A stretch of DNA of 64,000 bases from Chlorobium phaeovibrioides (GCF_003968655.1 NZ_RXYK01000006.1:47580-111579); one strand, 5' to 3'; counted from the first letter of the stretch, positions 18,946 through 27,808 are shown. Translations and numbers: made by a program. The notes: generated from the letters alone by a model not told the origin.

Positions 18946-21813
18946 ATGAGTTACAAGCATAAGCCTACAGTGATAGAAAGTCTTGCTGAAAAGCTCGGAG
19001 TCATTGCTGATCTGCATGCCGATGAAAAGTCCCCTGTTGCAGGCCTTCCTTCCGAGGGAGTTGCAGTGGCCTGCCCTCCTCCCGAGAAATGGGACAGCTG
19101 GGTAGAGTACGATTCGAAAAGCTGGCCCGAGCGGAAGGCAAACGAATATATGCTGATTCCGACGGCATGTTTCAACTGTGAGGCGGGATGCGGCCTCCTT
19201 GCCTATGTTGACAAAAAGACCATGAAAATCCGCAAGCTGGTGGGCAACCCCTACCATCCTGCAAGCCGCGGCCGCAACTGTGCCAAAGGCCCCGCAACCC
19301 TCAATCAGGTTGAAGATCAGGACCGGGTGCTCTACCCCATGAAGAGGGTCGGCGAGAGGGGCGCCGGGAACTGGCAGCGGGTCAGCTGGGACAGCGTTCT
19401 TGATGATATTTCCGGCCGGATGCGCAAAGCCATTATGGAGGGACGCAACAATGAAATTTCCTACCATGTCGGCCGTCCCGGCCATGACGGGTTCATGGAG
19501 TGGGTGTTCAAGGCCTGGAATGTTGATGGTCACAACAGCCACACCAATGTATGCTCCTCAGGTGCACGGTTTGGCTACGCCATCTGGGAAGGGTTTGACC
19601 GCCCATCCCCCGACCACGCCAATGCCAGGTTCATTCTTCTTGTCAGCGCCCACCTTGAGTCGGGTCATTACTTCAACCCCCACTCGCAGCGTATCATTGA
19701 AGCACGCATGAAGGGGGCGAAGCTTGCTGTGCTCGACCCGCGTCTATCCAACACCGCCAGCATGTCGGACTACTGGCTGCCGACCTATCCCGGCACAGAG
19801 CCGGCCGTAATGCTTGCCATGGCGAAGGTCATCATAGACGAGGGGCTCTACAACCGCGACTATCTTGAAAACTGGGTCAACTGGAAAGAGTATCTGGCCA
19901 ATGAATACTCCGGCAAGGAGGCGACATTCGAGCAGTTCATTGAAGCTCTCTCAAAAGAGTATCAAGAGTACACGCCGGAATATGCCGAAAAAGAGAGTGG
20001 CGTGCCGGCGGCAACCATTATTGATGTGGCCCGCCAGATCGGCGCAGCCGGAACGCAGTTCTCCACCCATGTGTGGCGCAGCGCCAGCAGCGGTAACCTT
20101 GGCGGATGGGCAGTATCGCGAACCCTGCACTTCCTCAATGTACTCACCGGCAGTGTCGGAACGCCGGGCGGTACTTCGCCGAGCGCCTGGAACAAGTTCA
20201 AGCCTGCAGTCCATGCCCATCCCAAACCCCAGACCCACTGGAACGAGCTGCACCTGCCGAACGAATACCCCCTTGCCCATTTCGAGATGAGCTTCCTTCT
20301 TCCCCACTTTCTGAAAGAGGGGAGAGGAAAACTTGATGTCTACTTCACAAGGGTATTCAACCCGGTATGGACATACCCTGACGGCTTCTCCTGGATTGAG
20401 GCACTTGAGGATGAGTCAAAAATCGGCCTGCACGCAGCCCTGACCCCGACATGGAGCGAAACTGCATACTTTGCCGACTATGTGCTCCCGATGGGCCACT
20501 CGCCAGAACGGCACGACATCATCAGCTACGAAACCCATGCCGGCAAATGGATTGCGTTCCGTCAGCCTGTGCTCCGTGTTGCCCGTGAAAAAATGGGCCA
20601 GCCGGTTACCCACACCTGGGAGGCAAATCCCGGGGAGGTATGGGAGGAAGATGAGTTCTGGATTGAGCTGACCTGGCGCATCGACCCCGACGGCAGCCTT
20701 GGCATCCGCCAGTACTGCGAGTCGCCCTACCGTCCGGGTGAGAAAATCACCATCAGCGAATATTACCGCTACATTTTCGAGCGCACCCCGGGGCTTCCGG
20801 AAGCGGCCGCAAAAGAAGGGCTCGGCGCCCTTGAATACATGCAGAAGTTCGGTGCCTTTGAGCTGGAAAGCAAGGTATACGATGTCAACAGCCGCCCTCC
20901 TGCCTCCTCGGACCTTGAGGGTTCATCGGTCGATGCCCAAAGTGGCCTCATCACAAAAGATGGCAAGGCTGTGGGCGTTGAGGTGAAGGGCCGGGCCTGC
21001 GGAGGGTTCCCGACACCGTCGCGCAAGCAGGAGTACTACTCGCAGACCATGGTCGACTGGAAATGGCCTGAATACCGTCTTCCCGGCTACATCAAAAGCC
21101 ATATTCACGAGGAAACGATGGACCACAAAAAAGGTGAGTTCGTGCTCATGCCGACCTTCCGCCTTCCCGTGCTCATCCACTCCCGTTCCGGCAACGCCAA
21201 GTGGCTGGCTGAAATAGCCCACCGCAACCCGGTATGGATCAATGTGGACGATGCCGCCTCGCTCGGTATTGAAAACGGTGCTCTCATCCGCGTCAACACC
21301 GACATCGGATTCTTTGTCAATCATGCATTGGTTACCGAAGGCATCCGTCCCGGTGTGCTGGCATGCTCGCATCATGTGGGCCGGTGGCGCCGTGACCAGG
21401 ACGCCTCCTGCAACCGCTGGGCGGCCAATACGGTAGGCATTACCAAAGAGGGGAAAGGGAAGTGGAAGATGCGCACAAAAGAAACTATTCAGGCGCACAA
21501 AAGCGACGATCCTGATACGGCCAGAATTTTCTGGTCGGATGGCGGTGTGCACCAGAACATCACCTTCCCGGTTCACCCCGATCCGATCAGCGGCATGCAC
21601 TGCTGGCACCAGAAGGTTCGTCTTGAGCTGGCTCACGAAGGAGACGGGTATGGCGATGTGTTTGTTGATACCGACCGCTCCCATGCAGTCTACAAAGAGT
21701 GGCTGGCCATGACGCGTCCCGCTCCGGGCCCCGGGGGGCTTCGGCGTCCTCTCTGGCTGAACCGCCCCTTCCGTCCCGACGAAAAAACCTTCTATCTGAA
21801 CAATGAGGAGTGA
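18946..21813 (+). CDS. soeA: Molybdopterin oxidoreductase, catalytic subunit (SoeA / PSRLC3 type)
   Basis: A 955-residue DMSO-reductase-family enzyme. The N-terminal FeS motif CFNCEAGCGLL with the downstream CAKG Cys lies near residues 74-110. NVCSSGARFGYAIW (about residue 205) supplies the Cys that would bind molybdenum. The C-terminal molydopterin-dinucleotide-binding domain begins near residue 735. There is no twin-arginine signal, so the enzyme should be cytoplasmic. This separates it from periplasmic polysulfide or thiosulfate reductases and favours a sulfite-oxidising SoeABC role (sulfite to sulfate, electrons to quinone). The neighbouring sulfite exporter and dsr genes fit, but substrate is not proven by sequence. 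Confidence 0.83.
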   Translation: MSYKHKPTVIESLAEKLGVIADLHADEKSPVAGLPSEGVAVACPPPEKWDSWVEYDSKSWPERKANEYMLIPTACFNCEAGCGLLAYVDKKTMKIRKLVGNPYHPASRGRNCAKGPATLNQVEDQDRVLYPMKRVGERGAGNWQRVSWDSVLDDISGRMRKAIMEGRNNEISYHVGRPGHDGFMEWVFKAWNVDGHNSHTNVCSSGARFGYAIWEGFDRPSPDHANARFILLVSAHLESGHYFNPHSQRIIEARMKGAKLAVLDPRLSNTASMSDYWLPTYPGTEPAVMLAMAKVIIDEGLYNRDYLENWVNWKEYLANEYSGKEATFEQFIEALSKEYQEYTPEYAEKESGVPAATIIDVARQIGAAGTQFSTHVWRSASSGNLGGWAVSRTLHFLNVLTGSVGTPGGTSPSAWNKFKPAVHAHPKPQTHWNELHLPNEYPLAHFEMSFLLPHFLKEGRGKLDVYFTRVFNPVWTYPDGFSWIEALEDESKIGLHAALTPTWSETAYFADYVLPMGHSPERHDIISYETHAGKWIAFRQPVLRVAREKMGQPVTHTWEANPGEVWEEDEFWIELTWRIDPDGSLGIRQYCESPYRPGEKITISEYYRYIFERTPGLPEAAAKEGLGALEYMQKFGAFELESKVYDVNSRPPASSDLEGSSVDAQSGLITKDGKAVGVEVKGRACGGFPTPSRKQEYYSQTMVDWKWPEYRLPGYIKSHIHEETMDHKKGEFVLMPTFRLPVLIHSRSGNAKWLAEIAHRNPVWINVDDAASLGIENGALIRVNTDIGFFVNHALVTEGIRPGVLACSHHVGRWRRDQDASCNRWAANTVGITKEGKGKWKMRTKETIQAHKSDDPDTARIFWSDGGVHQNITFPVHPDPISGMHCWHQKVRLELAHEGDGYGDVFVDTDRSHAVYKEWLAMTRPAPGPGGLRRPLWLNRPFRPDEKTFYLNNEE

Positions 21814-21817
21814 TATA

Positions 21818-22780
21818 ATGCCTGTTACGCCTCCCTCCAAAGCCTTTCGGGCCGTGGCCTCTGCTGCGGCAGGCATTGCGGTGCTCTTCCTGCTGTTACC
21901 CGGAACCCTGCTTGCAGCTGAGCCGCAGAGCGCAATTGAGGCGGCATGGTGGGTGTGGGTGCTGCTGCTGTTTGTTTTCTCATTTGTTCTTGGGATTTTT
22001 GCAGTGCTTGCTGGTGTTGGCGGCGGGGTGCTCTTTGTCCCCATTGTCAGCAGCTTTTTCCCCTTCCACCTTGACTTTGTAAGGGGGGCGGGGCTGATGG
22101 TCGCCCTTTCGGGAGCCATTTCAGCCGGAGCTCCCCTGATGCGTAAAGGGCTGGCCGATCTCAAGCTCGGCCTCCCCATGGCCCTCGTCGGTTCCCTCAG
22201 CTCCATTGCCGGCGCCATGGCAGGTCTGGCCCTTCCGGCGCAAACTGTGCAGCTCCTGCTCGGCATAGTCATTGTTGTCATTGCCACCATCATGTTCCTT
22301 TCAGGTAAATCAGGGTATCCGGAAGTGAAGGTGCCCGATGCCCTCTCAAAGGCACTGCACATTTCGGGCATCTATTATGAGGAGTCCATCAAAAAAGATG
22401 TTTCATGGCAGGTGCACCGCACCCCTCTCAGCCTGATCTTCTTTCTCATGATAGGCTTCATCGGCGGCATGTTCGGCCTTGGCGCAGGGTTTGCCAATGT
22501 ACCGGTGTTCAACCTCCTCATGGGGGTCCCGCTGAAAGTCTCCGTCGCCACCAGCGGCCTCGTGCTCTCCATCAACGGAGCTGCAGCCGCATGGGTCTAC
22601 ATGTTCAAGGGGGCAATGCTTCCGCTTATTGCAGTTCCCTCCATTGCCGGCATGATGCTTGGTTCCAAAATCGGGGCCAAACTGCTCACAAGGGTCAATA
22701 CCTCCTCAGTCCGCATCATTGTGGTTTCCATGCTTGCGGTAGCCGGCATTCGTTCACTCTTCAAAGGATTCGGGATATGA
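21818..22780 (+). CDS. TauE/SafE family sulfite/sulfonate exporter
   Basis: A 320-residue membrane protein with eight or so hydrophobic helices and the TauE pattern: LAGVGGGVLFVPIVSSFFPF in the first repeat and FIGGMFGLGAGFANVPVFNL in the second. Family members export sulfite, sulfoacetate or related anions. The start at 21818 follows an AGGAG site that overlaps the soeA end; the soeA stop lies 4 bp upstream. Placement behind a probable sulfite oxidase suggests it relieves sulfite build-up during sulfur oxidation. Its stop overlaps the next gene as ATGA. Confidence 0.86.
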   Translation: MPVTPPSKAFRAVASAAAGIAVLFLLLPGTLLAAEPQSAIEAAWWVWVLLLFVFSFVLGIFAVLAGVGGGVLFVPIVSSFFPFHLDFVRGAGLMVALSGAISAGAPLMRKGLADLKLGLPMALVGSLSSIAGAMAGLALPAQTVQLLLGIVIVVIATIMFLSGKSGYPEVKVPDALSKALHISGIYYEESIKKDVSWQVHRTPLSLIFFLMIGFIGGMFGLGAGFANVPVFNLLMGVPLKVSVATSGLVLSINGAAAAWVYMFKGAMLPLIAVPSIAGMMLGSKIGAKLLTRVNTSSVRIIVVSMLAVAGIRSLFKGFGI

Positions 22781-23205
22781 AACAGGAGCCGGCCGACAAA
22801 CCGCATGTCCATAAAGAGCAGCTTGCATACGCCGGTGTGCTCGATAAGCTCTCTCACTTCGCCATACTCTTTCTCACCGGGAGTTATGCAGCCTACATCT
22901 TCCAGCTGCTTCCCCGGAAGGTATCGATTGCCGACATTGCCGCCAACTGGCATCTGAGGGCCTCGCTCATGCAGGAAAAGCTCGACGCTCCTCTCGGCTG
23001 GTCGTTCATGTCGGGCATGGAAAGTTTCTGGCGCGGAGATGCTCTCAGCTATTTTGCCATCATCCTCATCTGCATGATTCCCGTTGTCTGCCTCTTGGTG
23101 ACCGCCCCTGCTTTTTTCCGTGAAAAACGACCTGTCTTTGGTGTCATAGCCATTCTTCAGGTCCTGATTCTGCTTGTTGCCGCAACAGGCGTGCTTGTGC
23201 GATAA
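22777..23205 (+). CDS. Small membrane protein of unknown function, coupled to TauE
   Basis: A 142-residue protein with three hydrophobic segments (about residues 24-45, 90-110 and 118-141) and a region of roughly 45 residues with several Trp between the first two. Its ATG overlaps the TauE stop, so the two are translationally coupled. TauE-type exporters are often followed by small membrane proteins (for example DUF1634), but I could not match this one to a named family. It may be an accessory subunit of the exporter. It is the last gene of the soe-like operon. Confidence 0.7.
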   Translation: MKQEPADKPHVHKEQLAYAGVLDKLSHFAILFLTGSYAAYIFQLLPRKVSIADIAANWHLRASLMQEKLDAPLGWSFMSGMESFWRGDALSYFAIILICMIPVVCLLVTAPAFFREKRPVFGVIAILQVLILLVAATGVLVR

Positions 23206-23268
23206 GCAGCCCGGCGTAAAAAAATCCGCCGTTTTGTTTGGTAGTTACTCCCTCTTTTATTATCATCT

Positions 23269-23288
23269 ATATAATTACTCGGTTATAT
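23269..23288. promoter_or_regulatory. Palindromic operator 3 (ATATAAT-N6-GTTATAT)
   Basis: The same 7-6-7 palindrome with one arm mismatch (T for C) and spacer TACTCG, 42 bp before dsrE2. It would control dsrE2-rhd-tusA-dsrN. Confidence 0.7.
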
Positions 23289-23330
23289 AGTTATTTAATC
23301 CCAAGCAAGGTCCAACACTGGAGAACCACC

Positions 23331-23840
23331 ATGGCTGAAACAAAAAAACTGGCAATCATCGCTTCACAGGGAACCCTCGACTGGGCCTATCCTCCCTTCA
23401 TCCTCGCGTCTACCGCTGCGGCCATGGATATGGAAGCAGTTGTCTTCTTTACCTTTTACGGTCTGCCACTGCTCAAAAAGGAGATTGACGCCAAAGTTGC
23501 TCCGCACACCAATCCTGCCATGCCGATGAAAATGCCTTTCGGCAGCCCCGGCTTTCAGGCATTCAACTGGCCGGTTCCCAACATCATTTCCGGCAACATG
23601 CCGGGTTTTGACAACATGGCAACCTCGCTCATGAAAGAGACCTTCAAGAAGAAGGGCGTAGCAACCGTCGAGCAGCTCCGTGAAATGTGCCAGGAGTCGG
23701 GTGTGCGTTTCATTGCATGCCAGATGACCATGGAGGTGTTCGGTTTCTCAAAAGAGGAGTTCATTGATGGCGTCGAGTACGGCGGTGCGGCAACATTCCT
23801 TGAGTACGCAGCCGATGCCGACATCTCACTGTTTGTCTGA
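23331..23840 (+). CDS. dsrE2: DsrE2 family sulfur-transfer protein
   Basis: A 169-residue DsrE/F/H-like protein of the DsrE2 type: LAIIASQGTLDWAYPPFILA at the N-terminus, a hydrophobic segment MDMEAVVFFTFYGLPLL, and a conserved Cys in VRFIACQMTMEVFGF. DsrE2 proteins are membrane-linked persulfide carriers that act with rhodanese and TusA to deliver sulfane sulfur to DsrEFH/DsrC. The frame opens earlier, but the start at 23331 (MAETKKLAII) is preceded by a plausible ribosome site and matches the family. The stop overlaps the rhodanese start. Confidence 0.9.
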   Translation: MAETKKLAIIASQGTLDWAYPPFILASTAAAMDMEAVVFFTFYGLPLLKKEIDAKVAPHTNPAMPMKMPFGSPGFQAFNWPVPNIISGNMPGFDNMATSLMKETFKKKGVATVEQLREMCQESGVRFIACQMTMEVFGFSKEEFIDGVEYGGAATFLEYAADADISLFV

Positions 23841-24328
23841 TGCCCCAAACCCACGATTCTATGCTTACCGTATCGGACCTTCTCAAGGCGGCTCTTCAGC
23901 GTGTTCAGGAACTCATGCCCTGGGATCTTGTTGAGCGCCTTCAAGAGAACCCGGAGCTTTTGCTGCTTGATGTGCGTGAGCCGGCCGAGTTCCTCGCCAT
24001 GCATATTCCCGGTTCCCTTCATGTGGCGCGGGGTGTGCTTGAGGCTGCCTGCGAGTGGGATTTTGACGACACCTGTCCGGAGTTGGTCCGGGCGCGCGAT
24101 CGCGAAATTGTTGTGGTCTGCCGTTCCGGGCACCGCAGCGTTTTTGCCGCTGAGGTAATGCAGAGAATGGGTTACAGCCGTGTTCTGTCACTCAAAACCG
24201 GTCTTCGCGGCTGGAACGACTATGAAGAGAAGTTGGTTGACGGCAGCGGCAGGCAGGTAGAGGCTGAAGAAGCCGACAGCTTTTTTCTCTCACGGGTGCG
24301 CGAGGAGCAGAAAAAACCAAAAGAATAA
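23840..24328 (+). CDS. rhd: Rhodanese-like sulfurtransferase
   Basis: A 162-residue single-domain rhodanese. LLLLDVREPAEFLAMHIPG is the entry signature, and the active-site loop VVCRSGHRS carries the persulfide-forming Cys. In sulfur oxidisers the conserved rhd-tusA-dsrE2 trio moves sulfur from low-molecular-weight persulfides to TusA. Its ATG shares a base with the dsrE2 stop (TGATG), so translation is coupled. An N-terminal helical extension of about 30 residues precedes the domain. Confidence 0.92.
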   Translation: MPQTHDSMLTVSDLLKAALQRVQELMPWDLVERLQENPELLLLDVREPAEFLAMHIPGSLHVARGVLEAACEWDFDDTCPELVRARDREIVVVCRSGHRSVFAAEVMQRMGYSRVLSLKTGLRGWNDYEEKLVDGSGRQVEAEEADSFFLSRVREEQKKPKE

Positions 24329-24368
24329 TGTTCATAACAACAATTCAATAACCAGAAGGAGAACAACC

Positions 24369-24605
24369 ATGAGCACAATTGCAAGCAGCGTAGAACTTGA
24401 CTGCAAGGGACTGAACTGCCCCCTGCCGATTCTCAAAACCAAAAAGGCTATTGACGGCATGCAGAGCGGAGAAGTACTGAAGATGACGGCGACCGATCCG
24501 GGTTCAGTCAGCGATATGGCGTCCTGGGCAAACCGCACCGGCAACGAGGTGGTTGAGCATGAAGAGGCGTCAGGTACGCATACCTTCTACATTAAAAAGA
24601 AGTAG
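24369..24605 (+). CDS. tusA: TusA-like sulfur carrier protein
   Basis: A 78-residue TusA/SirA-family protein. LDCKGLNCPLPILKTKKAI contains the C-P-x-P active motif whose Cys holds the persulfide, and MTATDPGSVSDMASWANRTG is the conserved second half. It receives sulfur from the rhodanese and passes it towards DsrEFH. An AGAAGGAG ribosome site precedes the start. It is third in the dsrE2-rhd-tusA-dsrN operon. Confidence 0.94.
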   Translation: MSTIASSVELDCKGLNCPLPILKTKKAIDGMQSGEVLKMTATDPGSVSDMASWANRTGNEVVEHEEASGTHTFYIKKK

Positions 24606-24626
24606 AACCCCAAAAGGGCAACGAGC

Positions 24627-26033
24627 ATGAAAGAGGAGGAGAGTGCCGGCATACCGAGGCTGATGGTTTCAGCTCCAGCAAAAAGCTCGGGTAAAACAAC
24701 CCTCGCCATCGGCATTGCCGCCAACCTTTCCGCCTCCGGGTGGCAGGTGAACAGTTTCAAGAAAGGGCCCGATTACATTGACCCTGCATGGCACCGCCTG
24801 GCAACAGGCAATGAGTGTTATAATCTCGATCCATGGATGATGGGCCCTGACGGGTGCCGCAGCTCCTTTATCCGCCACAGCGGCATATCGGAAGCCTCAC
24901 TCTCTCTCATTGAGGGGAACCACGGCCTGCATGATGGAATGTCGCTGGATGGCTCCGACAGCAGCGCCGGACTTGCAGAAATTCTCCAGACTCCGGTGCT
25001 TCTCGTTGTGGACGGGCATGATGCAGGACGGGGTGCCGCCGCAACGGTAATGGGGATGCAGGCCATGCCTCCCTCTGTAACCATAGCGGGAGTTGTGCTC
25101 AACCGTGTGCGCAGCGAGCGCCAGGCGGAAAAACAGAGGCGGGCCATTGAACAGTACTGCGGGATTGAGGTCCTTGGCTCAATTCCCATTGACCGCTTGC
25201 TCACTATACCCGAACGCCATCTTGGCCTTACCACTGTGGCAGAAACCGCGACGGCGGGAGAATTCATCCGCAATGCCGCTGCCACAGTTGCCGCCTGCTG
25301 CGACATGGAGGCAATAACCCGTCTCTTTTTCAGTGCGCCACACATGGCTCCGCGACTCGCCTGCTGCCCGCGGCAGAGATCGGCCAATCCCAAAGCCAGA
25401 ATCGGCGTGTTCCGCGACGCGGCATTCAGCTTTTATTACCCCGACAACCTTGAAGCACTCGAACACCAGGGAGCAGAGCTTGTTTTCATCGACTCCCTTG
25501 CCGCTGCCGAACTCCCCGCAATTGACGCGCTCTACATTGGTGGTGGCTTTCCGGAATCTTTTTTCCGCGAGCTCACAGCAAACCATTCTCTCATGCAAGG
25601 CGTCCGCAGTGCCGCTGAATCCGGCATGCCACTTTACGCCGAATGCGGGGGACTCATTTACCTCTCCCGGGAAGCATTGTACCGGGGGGAATCATTTCCC
25701 ATGGCCGGTGTGCTTCCCTTTGACATAGGGTTTACCGATCGCCCCGCAGGGCATGGCTACCTTGAGCTTGAAAGCACCACCGGCTCCCCCTGGTTCACAA
25801 AAGGAGAACGGGTCAAGGCCCATGAATTCCATTACTCGTCCACAACTGCCATTTCCGGCAACCCCCTGTGGCAGTTTACAGTCCACCGCGGCAAGGGTAC
25901 CACGGGCAGAACTGACGGCATCATCCAGCGGAATGTTTTTGCCTCATACGCCCATCTCCACGCAGTTGCTTCCCCCGGCTGGGCCCCTGCATTCGTCTCA
26001 GCCGCCGCCGCGTACCGCACTGCTGGGGCATAA
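24627..26033 (+). CDS. dsrN: DsrN, CbiA/CobB-like glutamine amidotransferase for siroheme amide
   Basis: A 468-residue member of the cobyrinate a,c-diamide synthase family. The N-terminal ATPase part has a modified P-loop SAPAKSSGKTTLAIGI and SFKKGPDYIDPAWH. The C-terminal class I-like glutaminase domain begins RIGVFRDAAFSFYYPDNLEA and carries the nucleophile Cys in LYAECGGLIYLS (about residue 338). DsrN is thought to amidate siroheme to the form found in dissimilatory sulfite reductase. The position next to dsrC-dsrAB distinguishes it from a cobalamin enzyme. Confidence 0.9.
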   Translation: MKEEESAGIPRLMVSAPAKSSGKTTLAIGIAANLSASGWQVNSFKKGPDYIDPAWHRLATGNECYNLDPWMMGPDGCRSSFIRHSGISEASLSLIEGNHGLHDGMSLDGSDSSAGLAEILQTPVLLVVDGHDAGRGAAATVMGMQAMPPSVTIAGVVLNRVRSERQAEKQRRAIEQYCGIEVLGSIPIDRLLTIPERHLGLTTVAETATAGEFIRNAAATVAACCDMEAITRLFFSAPHMAPRLACCPRQRSANPKARIGVFRDAAFSFYYPDNLEALEHQGAELVFIDSLAAAELPAIDALYIGGGFPESFFRELTANHSLMQGVRSAAESGMPLYAECGGLIYLSREALYRGESFPMAGVLPFDIGFTDRPAGHGYLELESTTGSPWFTKGERVKAHEFHYSSTTAISGNPLWQFTVHRGKGTTGRTDGIIQRNVFASYAHLHAVASPGWAPAFVSAAAAYRTAGA

Positions 26034-26085
26034 AACAAAAAAACTTTACGACCGCATTTGGAAAAAAGAATTCCTATGGTTATTT

Positions 26086-26105
26086 ATATAACTATATGGT
26101 TATAT
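26086..26105. promoter_or_regulatory. Palindromic operator 4 (ATATAAC-N6-GTTATAT)
   Basis: Perfect 7-bp arms with spacer TATATG, 57 bp before dsrC. This is the presumed control site for the long dsrCABLUEFHTMKJOPVW operon. Confidence 0.75.
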
Positions 26106-26162
26106 TAAGAAGTCAGTGATATTGTTTTTCATCATCAACAAACATTCAAAGAGGAGATCATC

Positions 26163-26498
26163 ATGGGAATAGTTATCAACGGCACCACCATCGAGACAGA
26201 TGAGAACGGCTACCTGGTCAATCTTGAAGATTGGACTGAAGAGATTGCCGGCCAGCTTGCCGAAGGTGAAGAAATTGAGATGAGCGACGAGCATTGGTCG
26301 CTGGTGAAGTTCCTTCGCAACTACTACGACGAGTACCAGATTGCCCCGGCTGTAAAGGTTCTTACCAAGGCGATTGCCGCCGAAAAGGGTATGGACAAGA
26401 AAGAGGCGAGCGAGTTCCTCTACGGACTGTTCCCTAAAGGCCCTGCGCTTCAGGCCTGTAAGGTTGCCGGGCTGCCGAAGCCGACCGGTTGTGTGTAA
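26163..26498 (+). CDS. dsrC: DsrC sulfur carrier protein
   Basis: A 111-residue DsrC. The hallmark C-terminal arm has two cysteines ten residues apart (ACKVAGLPKPTGC, second to last residue), which form the trisulfide intermediate with sulfur released by DsrAB. The core shows NGYLVNLEDW and FLRNYYDEYQIAPAVK. DsrC accepts sulfur from DsrEFH, is oxidised by DsrAB, and interacts with DsrK. An AGAGGAG ribosome site precedes the start. Confidence 0.96.
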   Translation: MGIVINGTTIETDENGYLVNLEDWTEEIAGQLAEGEEIEMSDEHWSLVKFLRNYYDEYQIAPAVKVLTKAIAAEKGMDKKEASEFLYGLFPKGPALQACKVAGLPKPTGCV

Positions 26499-26554
26499 GA
26501 GACTGTAGCAGGGCCGGTGGGCCGAAATTTTCTGAAGAATCAACAGGAGAAACA

Positions 26555-27808
26555 ATGGAAGAAAACAAAGGGGCATCAGCATGCGGTTCGCATGGATGCA
26601 GCCACTCAAATGGCGGGTGTGGTGAGAAGTTTCTGAACCCGACGCCGATGCTTGACGAACTGGAAAAAGGCCCCTGGCCAAGTTTTGTCTCTGGCTTCAA
26701 GACTCTTGCCGAGAGAACGAAAAAACCGATGCTTCGTGGCGTCATGGACCAGCTTGAGTATTCATACAATACCAAGATGGGTTACTGGAAGGGTGGGCTT
26801 GTGACGGTTGACGGCTACGGAGCCGGCGTTATTACCCGTTACTCGATGATCAAGGATAAAATTCCCGAGGCTGCGGAGTTCCACACCATGCGGATTCAGC
26901 CGCCTCCGGGGCTGCATTACAATACAGCAATGCTTCGCGAACTGTGCGACATCTGGGAAGAGTACGGCAGCGGTATGCTGACCCTGCATGGCCAGACCGG
27001 CGACATTATGCTGCAGGGCATTGATGAGGCCAATGTGCAGGAGTGCTTCGACAAGCTGAACGAAAAAGGATGGGATCTTGGTGGCGCAGGCGCAGGAATG
27101 CGTACGGCAGTTTCATGCGCCGGTCCGGCCCGCTGCGAGCAGGCCTGTTATGACAACCTTGAGCTCCATCTCCATGCGCTCCGCCACTTTGTGGGCCAGC
27201 TTCACCGCCCCGAATGGAACTATAAAATCAAGTTCAAGTTCTCAGGCTGCCCGAACGACTGCACCAATGCCATCATGCGTTCCGACCTTGCCGTCATCGG
27301 TACATGGAAAGATGCCATCCAGGTGGACGAGGTGGCAGTGAAAGAGTGGATTGAAGAGAAGGGCGTCGACGCGCTGGTCAACCAGGTCATCAACCTCTGC
27401 CCCACACGGGCCATTTCGCTTGAAGATGGCGGCATGAAGATTGATACCCGCGACTGTGTGCGCTGTATGCACTGCCTGAATGCAATGCCCAAGGCGCTCT
27501 CTCCGGGAAAAGAACGGGGGATATCGCTGCTTATGGGCGGAAAGAACACCCTGAAAGTTGGCGTGAACATGGGTTCCCTGATCATTCCTTTCATGAAAAT
27601 GGAGACAGAAGAGGATCGCGAAAAGTTCATGGAGCTGGTAGAGGAGATTATCGACTGGTGGGATGACAATGGTCTTGACCACGAGCGGATCGGCGAAACC
27701 ATTGAGCGCGTCGGTCTTCGGCAGTTCCTGGACGGCGTCGGGCTTGATGTGGACATCAATCAGGTATCCAGACCCCGCGATAATCCCTATTTCAAGGCAA
27801 AGTACTGA
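26555..27808 (+). CDS. dsrA: Dissimilatory sulfite reductase alpha subunit (reverse type)
   Basis: A 417-residue DsrA. Siroheme/[4Fe-4S] cysteines lie in CAGPARCEQACYD and FSGCPNDCTNA; an inserted ferredoxin domain has CPTRAI and CVRCMHCLNAMP. In sulfur oxidisers DsrAB works in reverse, oxidising DsrC-bound sulfur to sulfite in the cytoplasm. The frame opens at 26489, but the ATG at 26555 follows CAGGAGAAACA. An unusual Cys/Gly/His-rich N-terminal leader (residues 8-22) precedes the conserved domain. Confidence 0.97.
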   Translation: MEENKGASACGSHGCSHSNGGCGEKFLNPTPMLDELEKGPWPSFVSGFKTLAERTKKPMLRGVMDQLEYSYNTKMGYWKGGLVTVDGYGAGVITRYSMIKDKIPEAAEFHTMRIQPPPGLHYNTAMLRELCDIWEEYGSGMLTLHGQTGDIMLQGIDEANVQECFDKLNEKGWDLGGAGAGMRTAVSCAGPARCEQACYDNLELHLHALRHFVGQLHRPEWNYKIKFKFSGCPNDCTNAIMRSDLAVIGTWKDAIQVDEVAVKEWIEEKGVDALVNQVINLCPTRAISLEDGGMKIDTRDCVRCMHCLNAMPKALSPGKERGISLLMGGKNTLKVGVNMGSLIIPFMKMETEEDREKFMELVEEIIDWWDDNGLDHERIGETIERVGLRQFLDGVGLDVDINQVSRPRDNPYFKAKY

